Positions 28,573 to 37,938 are shown, numbered from the stretch's first letter. The stretch: 64,000 nucleotides of DNA from Curtobacterium sp. MMLR14_010 (GCF_001865015.1 NZ_MJGV01000057.1:87109-151108); one strand, 5' to 3'. Made by a program: numbers and translations. The notes: generated by a model not told the origin, from the sequence alone.

Positions 28573-30347
28573 GCCCCGTCCTTCTTCGCACAGTCGCCGT
28601 TCACGGCGTAGGCAGGGGAGACCTCACCGATCGTCGTGACGCCGTACGTGGTCGTCACCGGGTTGAGGAAGCTCGGCGGCGCCGTGTGCTTGAGGCGGGC
28701 GTCGTAGCCGTAGGCCTTCTTGTAGCCGTTGCCACCGGAACGCACCACACCACGGAACTTCTGCGCGATCGCGCCGTAGATCGTGAGGGTGCCGCGGTCC
28801 CCGCCGAAGGCGTTGTTCTGGACCTGGAAGGTGTGCGCCGCGGAGATGATGGCGGCGTCGATCTCCCGGTCGTAGTCGTCCAGCATCGCCGCCGAACACG
28901 TCGACCGTCCGCAGGCGACACTCGAGATCGGGTTCCACACCATCACCGCGTTCGTGGCAGTCAGCCCGAGCATGTCGGACCCGCGGTCGAGGTAGGTGAG
29001 GTCGCCGGTCACGTAGAGGTAGTTCTCGGCCGCCACCGTCACCTGACCGTCGAGCACCCCGTGGACGAAGGCGTCACCCGACCGCGACCCGTAGCTGCAG
29101 GGGCTGGTGCTGAGCTGGGTCTCACCGCTCCGCGGGTACCCGACGCCGTTCCCGGTGTTGCACGAGTCCCGCAGCGTGGTCGTCGAGGTGGCGTTCGCGT
29201 CGTTCGACAGCGGGACGTTCTGGACGTACACCAGGTTGTTCGCCGGGACCGGTACGGTCGCGCCGCCGGCCGAACCGAGCTGACCGGCGCCGGTCCCGAC
29301 GGCGCCGCACGCCGCCGGTGTCTGGCCCTGGGTCGGATTCGCGGCGTCGGTCTGGGTCTTGACCGACCGCGGGGACTTCACCGTCATGCTGCCGTTGGGG
29401 TTGAAGGTGATGTCGGTCGGGCCGGTGTACATGCACCCCGGCTGCCGCGTCGATGCCGTGCCGGTGTTGTACTGCGTCGCCGCCTTCTGCTGCGCGTTCG
29501 TCGAGGGCATCCCGATCGTCGACGTGAAGGACGGCTGCGTCACCCCGGCCGGGAAGGTCTGGCCGCCACAGCTCGCACCGGTCGAGTCCGTCCGGGTGTA
29601 CCGGAGCCCTGACGTGGGGTTCGACGTGGAGGGCTGCTTGGTGAAGGTCGCCTGGCAGATGCGCATCGTGTCGTTCGAGTGCGCCGGACCGTCGATCGAG
29701 TCTCCGCCGTCGAAGGCGATCTCACCGCAGAGGTTCGTCCTGGAGGTCGGACGCCCCTCCCAGGCGTGCTTGACGCAGGTCCCGGTGTCGGCGTTGGTCA
29801 GCACCGGGTCCTGGATCTCGTAGTCGGTGAAGTACAGGAAGTCGATGAAGCCCTGCTGACGGATGCTCGCCGTCACCGACCGGACGGCCGAGCCGACCTT
29901 GCCGGTCGCCCGGACCCGGATCACGCCGGTGTCGTAGTACTTGGATGCATCCACCTCGTAGCGGTAGGCGGACCGACCGTCACCCCCCGGCACGGCTGCC
30001 CACGTGCCGGCGGTCCCCGTCCCGAAGGCGGCGTTCGTGGCCCCGCCCGTCGGCAGGACCAGCGCGGAGCTCGTCGACGAGAACGGCGCGGCGGGGTTGC
30101 CGTACTTCGTGTAGCCGGTGTCGTTCGACAGCCGGGCCTCGTAGTCCTCGACACCGGCGTACGCGGCACTCAGCGCAGCGTTCCAGTCCGAGTCGGACGA
30201 CGACTTCTTGATGCCGGCGACGGCGACCGTCGTGGCGGTGGCGATCATGAACACGACCACCGTGCCGAAGATGATGGCGATGGCGAGGGCCATGCCGCGG
30301 TCGTCCCGCAGGGCGTCGAGGTGCAGCAGCCGTCGGAGTCGGATCAT
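28563..30347 (-). CDS. Large PilX-like minor pilin / pilus-associated protein
   Basis: 594 aa. The N-terminus LRDDRGMALAIAIIFGTVVV has the PilX type III signature (Gly-Met-Ala before a hydrophobic helix, residues 19-45). The body is a Ser/Thr/Gly-rich exported domain with many Cys (for example SVACGRSTCSAAM, CQATF, CNTGNG, CAKKDGACV) that may form disulfides. PilX proteins are usually 150-200 aa, so it is unusually long and could be a tip adhesin. The start overlaps the preceding gene by 4 nt. Function inferred from position. Confidence 0.75.
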   Translation of the reverse strand: MIRLRRLLHLDALRDDRGMALAIAIIFGTVVVFMIATATTVAVAGIKKSSSDSDWNAALSAAYAGVEDYEARLSNDTGYTKYGNPAAPFSSTSSALVLPTGGATNAAFGTGTAGTWAAVPGGDGRSAYRYEVDASKYYDTGVIRVRATGKVGSAVRSVTASIRQQGFIDFLYFTDYEIQDPVLTNADTGTCVKHAWEGRPTSRTNLCGEIAFDGGDSIDGPAHSNDTMRICQATFTKQPSTSNPTSGLRYTRTDSTGASCGGQTFPAGVTQPSFTSTIGMPSTNAQQKAATQYNTGTASTRQPGCMYTGPTDITFNPNGSMTVKSPRSVKTQTDAANPTQGQTPAACGAVGTGAGQLGSAGGATVPVPANNLVYVQNVPLSNDANATSTTTLRDSCNTGNGVGYPRSGETQLSTSPCSYGSRSGDAFVHGVLDGQVTVAAENYLYVTGDLTYLDRGSDMLGLTATNAVMVWNPISSVACGRSTCSAAMLDDYDREIDAAIISAAHTFQVQNNAFGGDRGTLTIYGAIAQKFRGVVRSGGNGYKKAYGYDARLKHTAPPSFLNPVTTTYGVTTIGEVSPAYAVNGDCAKKDGACV

Positions 30348-31039
30348 GTCGGGTCCCCCGTGGGTTCGAGCAGGTTCGGCAGCCCCACGGTGTTCTGCAG
30401 GGTGATGCCGTTCCGGAGGGCGCTCGCGGTCGACGAGACGCGGATGGAGATCTGCACGAACGCGACCCGGTCCGCCTGGGCGGCTGAGAGCACCCCGGTC
30501 GCCGGGTCCGGCGTCAGGGCGTCCTTCTTGATGTCGAGGTACTGGAACACCTGCACACCCGACGCCGCGGGCACCTCGATCGAGGTCGCGATGGTCTGCG
30601 TCCTCCCGGCACCGCCGAACGACCAGTACGCGTTGTCGGTCGTCGTGCCGGCGACGATCGTCTCGGTCAGCGCCCCTGCCGGGGTCAGGGCGAACGTGAC
30701 CTGCTGCGGCACCGACACGCGCCCGGTCGACACCAGCGTGGTGAAGGAGAGGCTCTTGCCACCCGCGGCGATGAACGCCGGGCTGTCGTTGAGGCCGACG
30801 CGGGCGTTGTCCGCCGCGCCCCTGACCATCTTGACCATCTCGTTCATGGCGGTGGACGCGACGCGGCTGTTCTGGTCGCGTGCCGCGGCGAAGGTCGTCG
30901 CGCGGGTGATCGAGTAGAACGTGCCGCCGACGATCGCCAACAGGACCGCGAAGAGCGAGATCGCGACCAGCAGCTCGACCAGGGTCAGCCCGGCGTCCTG
31001 CCGGAGGCGTCCGGCGATGCGGTCCCTGATGGCGATCAC
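30344..31039 (-). CDS. PilW-like minor pilin
   Basis: 231 aa. The prepilin motif DAG/LTLVELLVAISLFAVLL places the cleavage after Gly near residue 18, followed by the conserved Glu at position 5 of the mature protein. The soluble domain contains VFQYLDIKKDALTPDPATG, the 'tyrosine-then-acidic' stretch common in PilW-type minor pilins. GTG start overlapping the upstream gene's stop (GTGA). It probably belongs to the tip complex that primes pilus assembly. Confidence 0.82.
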   Translation of the reverse strand: MIAIRDRIAGRLRQDAGLTLVELLVAISLFAVLLAIVGGTFYSITRATTFAAARDQNSRVASTAMNEMVKMVRGAADNARVGLNDSPAFIAAGGKSLSFTTLVSTGRVSVPQQVTFALTPAGALTETIVAGTTTDNAYWSFGGAGRTQTIATSIEVPAASGVQVFQYLDIKKDALTPDPATGVLSAAQADRVAFVQISIRVSSTASALRNGITLQNTVGLPNLLEPTGDPT

Positions 31040-32439
31040 GGGGCGGTCCTCGGGTCGAGGGTGACCGAACCGGCGTTCAGGATGACGCCGATGATGCCCT
31101 TCGCCGTGCGGTTCACCGGGATCGAGAGCGAGCTCTGCTGACTCGTGATCGTCCACGTGCCGTACGGCAGGGCCACGGTCACGTCCACGGTGCCGCTCGA
31201 GCCGGTGGCGGTCCGGGAGAACGCGAGCGTCTGCCCGATCTTGCACCCGGGGTCATCGCCCGCCGCCGCGGCCGTCCTCGCCGTGAGGATCGTGTCCGAC
31301 TTGTTGATCGTCAGGGTGACCAGGCCCATGGTGACGGTGCCGGCCAACTGGTCCTTCGACACCGCCGGGGTGGGCGTCTTGCCCGTCCGACCGTCGGCCG
31401 CACTGGGCCACATCGTCGGGTCCGTGGAGAGGCAGCTGTTCGGGTTGACCGAGCCGTCCGCCTTCGTGACGTTGGAGTCGTAGGGCCCTGGGTAGACGAC
31501 GTAGCCGGACGGGATGGGGCTGAGGTACTGGGTGGACGGCGTGCCGGTGGCCTTGTAGGTGCCGTAGGTGCTGACGAACGAGGTCGTGAGGTTCGTGGGG
31601 AGCAGCGGGGACGACCCGTTGCTGCCGTAGGTCATCGCGACGGCGATGGCCGGGTCGTAGTTGAACGCGGCGCCGCTGGACTGCCCCTCCCGCACGACGA
31701 CCGTCTTCGTCGGCGCGGCTGCCTGGTCCTGGTCGCGGTACTGCGCTCCGCCGGGGCCGGCGAGCGTCACGGTGTACGTGCCGGGGGTCACCTTGATCGC
31801 GACGGTGCACCCGTCGCTGTTCGTCAGGTCGGGTGTCGTCGCCAGCGGGGCTGCCTTGTTCCCGGGCACCACCGAGGTCGGCGCGGGGACGATGGCAGCC
31901 GCGATGCCTGCGATGCCGCCCGACCCCGTGATCGACTGCACCTGGACGAGGATCGTCCCGAGCGTCGGGTCGTTGATCTTCGTGGACGGTGAGAAGACCG
32001 TCTCCTGCACGACCGGCGCCGCCGACCCCATGCCCGGCCAGGTGACCTTGATGTGCACGTTGAGGAAGAGCAGCTGCGCGGTGCCGCCCGTGGCCGAGGC
32101 GGTGCACCGGTTGGTCGTGCCGTCCGTGTACTGCCAGTCGAGCGTGCGCTTGACCGTGTACGTCCGGCCGTCGACCGGCACCGGGTCGGAACGACCGCCC
32201 ATGCCGGTGATGTTGTCCTGGGCCTCGATGCGCGCGGCGTCGATCGCGCTCGCCGCGAGGTTCGTCGCCTGTGCGCGGGCCGAGTTGTCCGACGTGACGC
32301 GCATGACCGACGCGATGCCGACGAGCGCGCCGGTGATGATCATCCCGAAGACGGTGATGGCGACGATGACCTCGACGAGGGTGAAGCCGGAGTCATCCGA
32401 GTCCAGTCGTCGCCGTGCGGCGTGTGCGATGCGGATCAT
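31036..32439 (-). CDS. PilV-like minor pilin, enlarged
   Basis: 467 aa. The prepilin motif DSG/FTLVEVIVAITVFGMII is near residues 16-35. PilV proteins are usually 130-200 aa, so the exported part is much longer here. It contains repeated short beta-type segments (GTYTVTLAGPGG, YGTWTITSQQS) resembling surface carbohydrate-binding or Ig-like modules. It is preceded by a hairpin after pilA, so expression is likely lower than that of the major pilin. It could carry adhesion specificity; that is inference. Confidence 0.78.
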   Translation of the reverse strand: MIRIAHAARRRLDSDDSGFTLVEVIVAITVFGMIITGALVGIASVMRVTSDNSARAQATNLAASAIDAARIEAQDNITGMGGRSDPVPVDGRTYTVKRTLDWQYTDGTTNRCTASATGGTAQLLFLNVHIKVTWPGMGSAAPVVQETVFSPSTKINDPTLGTILVQVQSITGSGGIAGIAAAIVPAPTSVVPGNKAAPLATTPDLTNSDGCTVAIKVTPGTYTVTLAGPGGAQYRDQDQAAAPTKTVVVREGQSSGAAFNYDPAIAVAMTYGSNGSSPLLPTNLTTSFVSTYGTYKATGTPSTQYLSPIPSGYVVYPGPYDSNVTKADGSVNPNSCLSTDPTMWPSAADGRTGKTPTPAVSKDQLAGTVTMGLVTLTINKSDTILTARTAAAAGDDPGCKIGQTLAFSRTATGSSGTVDVTVALPYGTWTITSQQSSLSIPVNRTAKGIIGVILNAGSVTLDPRTAP

Positions 32440-32470
32440 GCTTCACCTCGTTCCTGGTCAGGACGGCGGA

Positions 32471-32497
32471 AGGGGAGCCAGACGTGCTGGCTCCCCT
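32471..32497 (-). terminator. Attenuator hairpin after the major pilin gene
   Basis: AGGGGAGCCAG (32471-32481) and CTGGCTCCCCT (32487-32497) form a perfect 11-bp stem with a 5-nt loop in the 83-nt gap between pilA and the PilV-like gene. Without a U-run it is likely partial, favouring pilA over downstream minor pilins, or it stabilises the pilA mRNA 3' end. Confidence 0.6.
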
Positions 32498-32522
32498 CCA
32501 TCCGGTTGTTCGACTGCTCGGA

Positions 32523-33017
32523 CTACTTGGCCGCGGTGAAGAGGCCGGTGTCGGCGCAGGTGCCGGCCTTGGCACCAGCGGTCTCGGTGGCGGCGAACGT
32601 CTTGTCCGTCGTGCTCGTCCCCTGGACGCAGAAGTTCTTGCCGTCCGCGCTCTTGGTGAACTTCATCGACTTCTCAGAGTCCGACCAGGTGACACCGGCG
32701 TCGGCCCAGGTCTGGCCGCCGGTGACGGCCGCCTTCGTGATGTCGGCCGAGCTGGCGAGCGTGGCCGCCGCCGGCAGCGTGTTGCTGTTCTGCGTGGAGA
32801 TGCTCACCACGGCGGTCTTGAAGTTGGAGACGTCGTTCTGGACGCCCGAGTCCTTCGCGTTGTTCTGCACGCCGAGGTACACCGGGATGGCGATCGCGGC
32901 GAGGATGCCGATGATGATCACCACGACCAGGAGCTCGATGAGGGTGAAGCCCTTGTCGTTGTTCTCGACGAGGCCGTTGCGGCGAGCGTTCAGCTTGCCC
33001 ATGAGAGCGGAGTACAT
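32523..33017 (-). CDS. pilA: Major type IV pilin (PilA/PilE-like)
   Basis: 164 aa. GGAAAG precedes the ATG that begins MYSALMGKLNARRNG. The leader ends NNDKG and mature protein starts FTLIELLVVVIIIGILAAIA, a textbook type IVa prepilin with Phe1 and Glu5. The soluble domain is short, Thr/Ala/Lys-rich, with two Cys near the C-terminus (FCVQGTST and GTCADTG) forming a probable D-loop. It stands alone between two hairpins, consistent with high separate expression. Confidence 0.95.
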   Translation of the reverse strand: MYSALMGKLNARRNGLVENNDKGFTLIELLVVVIIIGILAAIAIPVYLGVQNNAKDSGVQNDVSNFKTAVVSISTQNSNTLPAAATLASSADITKAAVTGGQTWADAGVTWSDSEKSMKFTKSADGKNFCVQGTSTTDKTFAATETAGAKAGTCADTGLFTAAK

Positions 33018-33143
33018 GTGCTCTTTCCATTCTTTCGAAATGTGACGGTAAATGGTGTCGGGGGCTGTGCTCTGCCGCCAGGTAGAAGCGTATTGACGGT
33101 GGTTTCCCGGCATAATCCCGAGAACGGGGGGTGACCGGGCAAG

Positions 33144-33197
33144 AAAATGCCCCCAGTAGCGGGGGCATTCGTCTTCGGCGGACCCCCGTGCGGGGGC
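33144..33197 (-). terminator. Terminator pair between pilC and pilA
   Basis: On the minus strand, downstream of pilC, a first hairpin CCCCC/GGGGG (33183-33196) is followed by a second, AATGCCCCC/GGGGGCATT (33146-33169). The second runs directly into TTTTCTT, a good U-tract. This should terminate pilB-pilT-pilC transcripts and give pilA its own promoter. A weak candidate promoter, TTATGC-N17-TACGCT, lies between the terminator and pilA. Confidence 0.75.
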
Positions 33198-33205
33198 GTG
33201 CAGCG

Positions 33206-34429
33206 TCAGTGGATGAGCGACGTGATCTTGAAGATCGGCAGGTAGAGCGCGACGATCATGCCGCCGACCACGACGCCGAGGAACGCGATGAGCAGCGGCT
33301 CGATGAGCGAGGTCAAGGCCTCGGTCGTGGATTCCACTTCATTGTCGTAGAACACCGCGATCTTTTCGAGCATCACTTCGAGGGAACCCGCGTCCTCACC
33401 GACGGCGACCATCTGTGAAACCATTTCCGGGAACACTTTCTCCTGGGCGAGCGGTCCTGCGATCGACTCACCTTTCCGCACCGATTCCGCAACGCGCTCC
33501 AACGCCCGCTGGACGACGAAGTTGTTCGAGACCTCGCCGACGATCTGCAATGCCTGGAGGATGGGGACACCGGCACCGATCATGTTCGAGAAATTGCGAG
33601 CGAACCTCGCGATGACGATCTTCCGGTTGAGCTGTCCGAACACCGGCAGCCGGAGCTTCACCGGGTCGACGAACGCCCGCACGCGGTCGGTGTTCTTGTT
33701 CGCGCGCCACCAGAATGAGAAGGCGACCACCGCGACGAGCAGCACCGGTCCCACGTAGGTCATGGCGTGCGACATGTAGACGAGCATCAACGTGGGCAGC
33801 GGGAGCTGACCGCCGAGACCGGAGAACATCTTCTGGAAGATCGGCACGATGAACACGAGCATGACGACGACCGCGACGAGCGACATCACCAGGACGACCA
33901 CGGGGTAGGTCATCGCCGACTTGATCGTCGACCGGAGCTTGTGCTCCTTCTCGAAGTTCGTCGCGATGGAGTCCATGGCCTGGTCCAGGAAGCCTCCGGC
34001 CTCACCCGCCCGGATCATGTTGATCATGATCGGCGGGAAGTCGACCGGGTACTTCGCGACCGCGTCGGACAGCGAGACGCCGCGTTCGACGTCGTCACGG
34101 ACCTTGCCGAGGATGTCCTGGAGCTTCTTGTTCTCGGTCTGGTCGGCCAGGATCGTCAGCGCCCGGAGCAGCGACAGCCCCGACGACAGCATGGTCGACG
34201 CCTGGCGCGCCATGATCGCGAGGTCCTTGAGTCCGACGCCCTTCTCGAACCCCGGGATCTTGATCTCGGTCTGCAGCCCGGTGCCGGCCTTGGCCTCGCT
34301 GATGTCGATCGGCGAGACGCCCATGCCGCGCAACCGTGCGACGACGGCACCTTCAGACGCGGCGTCGAGCCGCCCCTTGACGAGCTTGCCGGCGCCGTCC
34401 CGCCCGCGGTAGTCGAATGCGAGTGACAT
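33206..34429 (-). CDS. pilC: Type IV pilus platform protein PilC
   Basis: 407 aa, normal length. Polytopic inner-membrane platform on which PilB and PilT act. It has duplicated T2SSF domains: first about residues 70-195 (LAIMARQASTMLSSGLSLLR, INMIRAGEAGGFLDQAMDSI), second about 275-400 (IARFARNFSNMIGAGVPILQ, VSQMVAVGEDAGSLEVMLEK). Three membrane segments follow the usual pattern. The start overlaps the pilT stop by one base. Confidence 0.95.
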   Translation of the reverse strand: MSLAFDYRGRDGAGKLVKGRLDAASEGAVVARLRGMGVSPIDISEAKAGTGLQTEIKIPGFEKGVGLKDLAIMARQASTMLSSGLSLLRALTILADQTENKKLQDILGKVRDDVERGVSLSDAVAKYPVDFPPIMINMIRAGEAGGFLDQAMDSIATNFEKEHKLRSTIKSAMTYPVVVLVMSLVAVVVMLVFIVPIFQKMFSGLGGQLPLPTLMLVYMSHAMTYVGPVLLVAVVAFSFWWRANKNTDRVRAFVDPVKLRLPVFGQLNRKIVIARFARNFSNMIGAGVPILQALQIVGEVSNNFVVQRALERVAESVRKGESIAGPLAQEKVFPEMVSQMVAVGEDAGSLEVMLEKIAVFYDNEVESTTEALTSLIEPLLIAFLGVVVGGMIVALYLPIFKITSLIH

Positions 34430-35979
34430 CAGTGGCCTCCGGAGAACTTGTCGCCGAAGTCGATCTCGCTCGCGGCGATGGCCGCGGCGGACGAGTCGGA
34501 CGGGGACTCGACGCGCTGGACGAGCCGGTCGAAGCCCTCGTGGTCGTGGACCTTCTCCATCGCCGCGGTGCGGGTGACGGTGCCGACGTTGACGAGCTCG
34601 GCGAGGTCCTGGTCCATCGTGTGCATGCCCGCGTCACGCCCGGCCTGCATGGCCGAGGTGATCTGGTACGTCTTGCCCTCGCGCACCAGGTTCGCGATGG
34701 CGGGGGTGGTCTTCATGATCTCCGTGGCGACGACGCGACCGGAGCCGTTGGCCTTCGGCACGAGGGTCTGGCAGACGACGCCCTCGAGCGTCGAAGCCAG
34801 CTGCGTCCGGATCTGCCCCTGCTGGTGTGGCGGGAAGACGTCGATGATGCGGTCGATCGTGCCGGGGGCGCTCTGGGTGTGCAGGGTCGCGAACACCAGG
34901 TGCCCGGTCTCGGCCGCGGTCAGGGCGACGGAGATCGTCTCGAGGTCGCGGAGCTCGCCGATCAGGATCACGTCGGGGTCCTGGCGCAGGACGTGCTTCA
35001 GGGCGGCGGCGAACGAGCGGGTGTCCGCACCGACCTCGCGCTGGTTGATGATCGCCTTCTTGTGGTCGTGCATGAACTCGATCGGGTCCTCGACCGTCAC
35101 GATGTGGTCGGCACGGGTCTCGTTGACCAGGTCGATGAGCGCGGCGAGGGTCGTCGACTTGCCGGAGCCGGTCGGGCCGGTGACGAGCACCAGACCGCGG
35201 GGCAGCTTCGCGAACTCCGACACGTGCGCCGGGATGCCGAGCTGCTTGAGGGTCTTGATCTTCGTCGGGATGATGCGGAAGGCGGCGCCCCAGTTGCCGC
35301 GCTGCTGGTAGTAGTTCACACGGAAGCGGTACTCCGGCGACAGCGAGTAGGCGAAGTCGAGTTCCTGCTGCTCGTCGAACTGGGCGGCCTGCTCGGGCGA
35401 CAGCAGCGTCTTGAGGGCCGCCACCACCTTGTTCCGCGCCCAGGGACCGCCGGGCACCGCCGGGCGGAGGGAGCCGTCGACGCGCACCGTGGGTGCGGCG
35501 TCGGCGGTCAGGTGGAGGTCCGAGGCGCCCTGGTAGACGACCTGCGCGAGCGCGGTCAGCAGGTCGGGGTCGGCGACCTCGCGCGCGTGGTGGGTGAAGT
35601 GGATCTCCGACGCGTCCGAGCTGGGCAGCACCGTCGTCACGGGAGCCGCAGCCGGGGTGGGGAGCGTTGCGTCGGGGTAGCCGTAGCTCGCGGTCGACGG
35701 TGGGACCGCGGCCGGCGGGGTCGCCGGGGCGGCGTGCGGCTGCGCCACCGGCACGGCCACCGGCGATCCGGACGGCGCAGGCCATCCGCCGACGTCGTCG
35801 CCGAGGTCGTACACGGGGACGACGGGCACGGGCTCGGGCGGGGCCACGGTCGGCTGGGCACCGGTCTGGGCCAACCGGGCAGCGCGACGCGACCCGATCT
35901 CGTGCCCCGGGCGGCCGGGGTGCCAGCCGGCGACGGGCTCGTCGCCGGCGGTCGTGATGTCGTATACCGAGTCGCTCAT
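34429..35979 (-). CDS. pilT: Pilus retraction ATPase PilT with Pro/Ala-rich N-terminal extension
   Basis: 516 aa; PilT proteins normally have about 350-400 residues. The core begins near residue 137 (DPDLLTALAQVVYQGASDLH). Walker A GPTGSGKST is at 268-276; the Asp box with VTVEDPIEFMHDHKK, Walker B VILIGELRDLETI, and the His box follow. The first 130 residues are Pro/Val/Ala-rich and probably a flexible tether. The chosen ATG (MSDSVYDITTAGDE) has GAGG upstream. PilT makes pili retract and powers twitching or DNA uptake. It lies 20 nt after pilB. Confidence 0.93.
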   Translation of the reverse strand: MSDSVYDITTAGDEPVAGWHPGRPGHEIGSRRAARLAQTGAQPTVAPPEPVPVVPVYDLGDDVGGWPAPSGSPVAVPVAQPHAAPATPPAAVPPSTASYGYPDATLPTPAAAPVTTVLPSSDASEIHFTHHAREVADPDLLTALAQVVYQGASDLHLTADAAPTVRVDGSLRPAVPGGPWARNKVVAALKTLLSPEQAAQFDEQQELDFAYSLSPEYRFRVNYYQQRGNWGAAFRIIPTKIKTLKQLGIPAHVSEFAKLPRGLVLVTGPTGSGKSTTLAALIDLVNETRADHIVTVEDPIEFMHDHKKAIINQREVGADTRSFAAALKHVLRQDPDVILIGELRDLETISVALTAAETGHLVFATLHTQSAPGTIDRIIDVFPPHQQGQIRTQLASTLEGVVCQTLVPKANGSGRVVATEIMKTTPAIANLVREGKTYQITSAMQAGRDAGMHTMDQDLAELVNVGTVTRTAAMEKVHDHEGFDRLVQRVESPSDSSAAAIAASEIDFGDKFSGGH

Positions 35980-35999
35980 CGTGATCGTCCTCTGCCTCG

Positions 36000-37664
36000 C
36001 TACGCGACCACGCGCAGGATCTCGTCGATGCTCGTCATGCCGAGCTTGACCTTCTCCCACCCGTCCTGCCGGAGGGTGAGCATGCCCTGGTCCTGCGCGA
36101 CGCGGCTGATCTCGGCGCTCGAGGCCCGGGCGACTGCGAGCCGCTCGATCTCCTCGGACACGGTCATGACCTCGTGCAGGGCGATGCGGCCGCGGTACCC
36201 GGTGTTCGAGCACACGGCGCAGCCGACCGGGGCGAAGAACGCGGGGACGTCCTGTCCGTGGATGAACCCGAGGGCGCGGAGCTGCTCGGGCTCGTAGACC
36301 GCAGGCGCCTTGCACCGGTCGCAGAGCTTGCGCGCGAGACGCTGGGCGACGACGCAGTCGAGCGCGGAGCCGACGAGGAAGGGCTCGATGTCCATCTCGG
36401 TCAGGCGGGTGACGGCCGAGGGGGCGTCGTTCGTGTGGAGCGTGGAGAGCACGAGGTGACCGGTGAGCGAGGCCTCGATGGCGATCTGGGCGGTCTCGTG
36501 GTCGCGGATCTCACCGAGGAGCACCACGTCGGGGTCGGAGCGGAGGATGCTGCGCAGCGCGGACGCGAACGTCAGACCGGCCTTCGGGTTGACCTGCACC
36601 TGGTTGATGCCGGCCATCCGGTACTCGACCGGGTCCTCGACCGTGATGACGTTGATCTCCGGTCGGGCGACCGCGTTCAGGGTCGTGTACAGCGTGGTCG
36701 ACTTGCCCGACCCGGTGGGGCCGGTGACCAGGATCATCCCGTACGGCTTGGAGTAGGAGCGCTGGTACGCGGCGGCGTTCCGGTCGAGCAGGTTGAGGTC
36801 CTTGAGCGTCAGCGACGTGTTCGTGTTGTCGAGGATGCGCATGACGACCTTCTCGCCCCACACGGTCGGCAGCGTCGCGACGCGGAGGTCGATCTGCCGA
36901 CCACCGTGGCGCACGGACATGCGGCCGTCCTGCGGCTTGCGCCGTTCGGCGATGTCGATGTCGCTCATGATCTTGAGGCGGCTGATCACGCCGTTCTGGA
37001 TGTTCTTCGGCGCCGGCGCCATCTCGTGCAGCACGCCGTCGATGCGGTAGCGGACCCGGACCTCGTGCTCGCCGGGCTCGATGTGGATGTCCGAGGCGTG
37101 GTCCTGGATCGCCTGCGAGACGAGCAGGTTCACGAAGCGGACGATCGGGACGTCGTCGAGCGACCCGTCGGCGAGGTCGACCTGCTGTTCGGTGGTCCGA
37201 CCGGCCTCTTCCTCGAGCGAGGAGGTCAGGTCGTTCAGCTCGTCGTCGGCGCGCAGGTAGCGGTCGAAAGCGGCTGTGAGGTCGCGCTCGTCCACCTGCA
37301 GCGGCCGGATCGTCCGGCCGGAGGCAGCACGGGCGTCGTCGATCGCCAGCACGTTCGACGGGTTCACCATCGCCAGCACCAGGGTCTCGCCCTCGAACCC
37401 GACGCCGAGCACACCGTGGCGCCGGCAGAGCGCCGCCGGCAGCATCGACACCGCGGTGCCGTCGACGGGGTAGTCGGTGAGGGGCACCGTCTTCGAGTTG
37501 TTCGACGCGGCTCGCGCGGTGATGAACTGTGCCTCGCTCACCACGCCCTGCGTGACCAGGGAGCGGATGGAGCGTTCGTCGATGTCCTCGTCGCCGGTCA
37601 GGGCGTCGAGGTGCTCGATCGGGAGAGCGCCGTTCAGGATCAGGATCTCGGAGAGCGTCGCCAT
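36000..37664 (-). CDS. pilB: Pilus extension ATPase PilB
   Basis: 554 aa, standard GspE/PilB length. The N-terminal MshEN-type domain (residues 1-150) is followed by the ATPase core with Walker A GPTGSGKST at 315-323, the Asp box VEDPVEYRMAGINQVQ, and Walker B DVVLLGEIRDHETA. The zinc motif of assembly ATPases is present (LCDRCKAPAVYEP and VGCAVCSNTGYRG). It is the first gene of the pilus cluster; no clear promoter was recognised in the 270-nt region upstream. Confidence 0.95.
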   Translation of the reverse strand: MATLSEILILNGALPIEHLDALTGDEDIDERSIRSLVTQGVVSEAQFITARAASNNSKTVPLTDYPVDGTAVSMLPAALCRRHGVLGVGFEGETLVLAMVNPSNVLAIDDARAASGRTIRPLQVDERDLTAAFDRYLRADDELNDLTSSLEEEAGRTTEQQVDLADGSLDDVPIVRFVNLLVSQAIQDHASDIHIEPGEHEVRVRYRIDGVLHEMAPAPKNIQNGVISRLKIMSDIDIAERRKPQDGRMSVRHGGRQIDLRVATLPTVWGEKVVMRILDNTNTSLTLKDLNLLDRNAAAYQRSYSKPYGMILVTGPTGSGKSTTLYTTLNAVARPEINVITVEDPVEYRMAGINQVQVNPKAGLTFASALRSILRSDPDVVLLGEIRDHETAQIAIEASLTGHLVLSTLHTNDAPSAVTRLTEMDIEPFLVGSALDCVVAQRLARKLCDRCKAPAVYEPEQLRALGFIHGQDVPAFFAPVGCAVCSNTGYRGRIALHEVMTVSEEIERLAVARASSAEISRVAQDQGMLTLRQDGWEKVKLGMTSIDEILRVVA

Positions 37665-37938
37665 GGGTCTCGGAGCCTCCTCGGAGTCGCGCGCAAGCGG
37701 GTGGGGTCGAAGCGCCGACCAGGGGGCTCGGCGCTCGTCAACGCTACGTCCGGCGCCGGTCGGTGCCGCAGTCCCAGAATGAGGGGGCGAGGGCCTCCAC
37801 GTGCACCCAGAACAGGGGTGCGTGGACAGTTCTGCCCGTCAGGGCACCTGTGGAGGAGACACCTGCCGCTCGGGACCGGTGCGGCCGCAGCGCGCGGATC
37901 CCCTCGACGCGGGAAGCGCCCAGAGGACATGATGAGTC

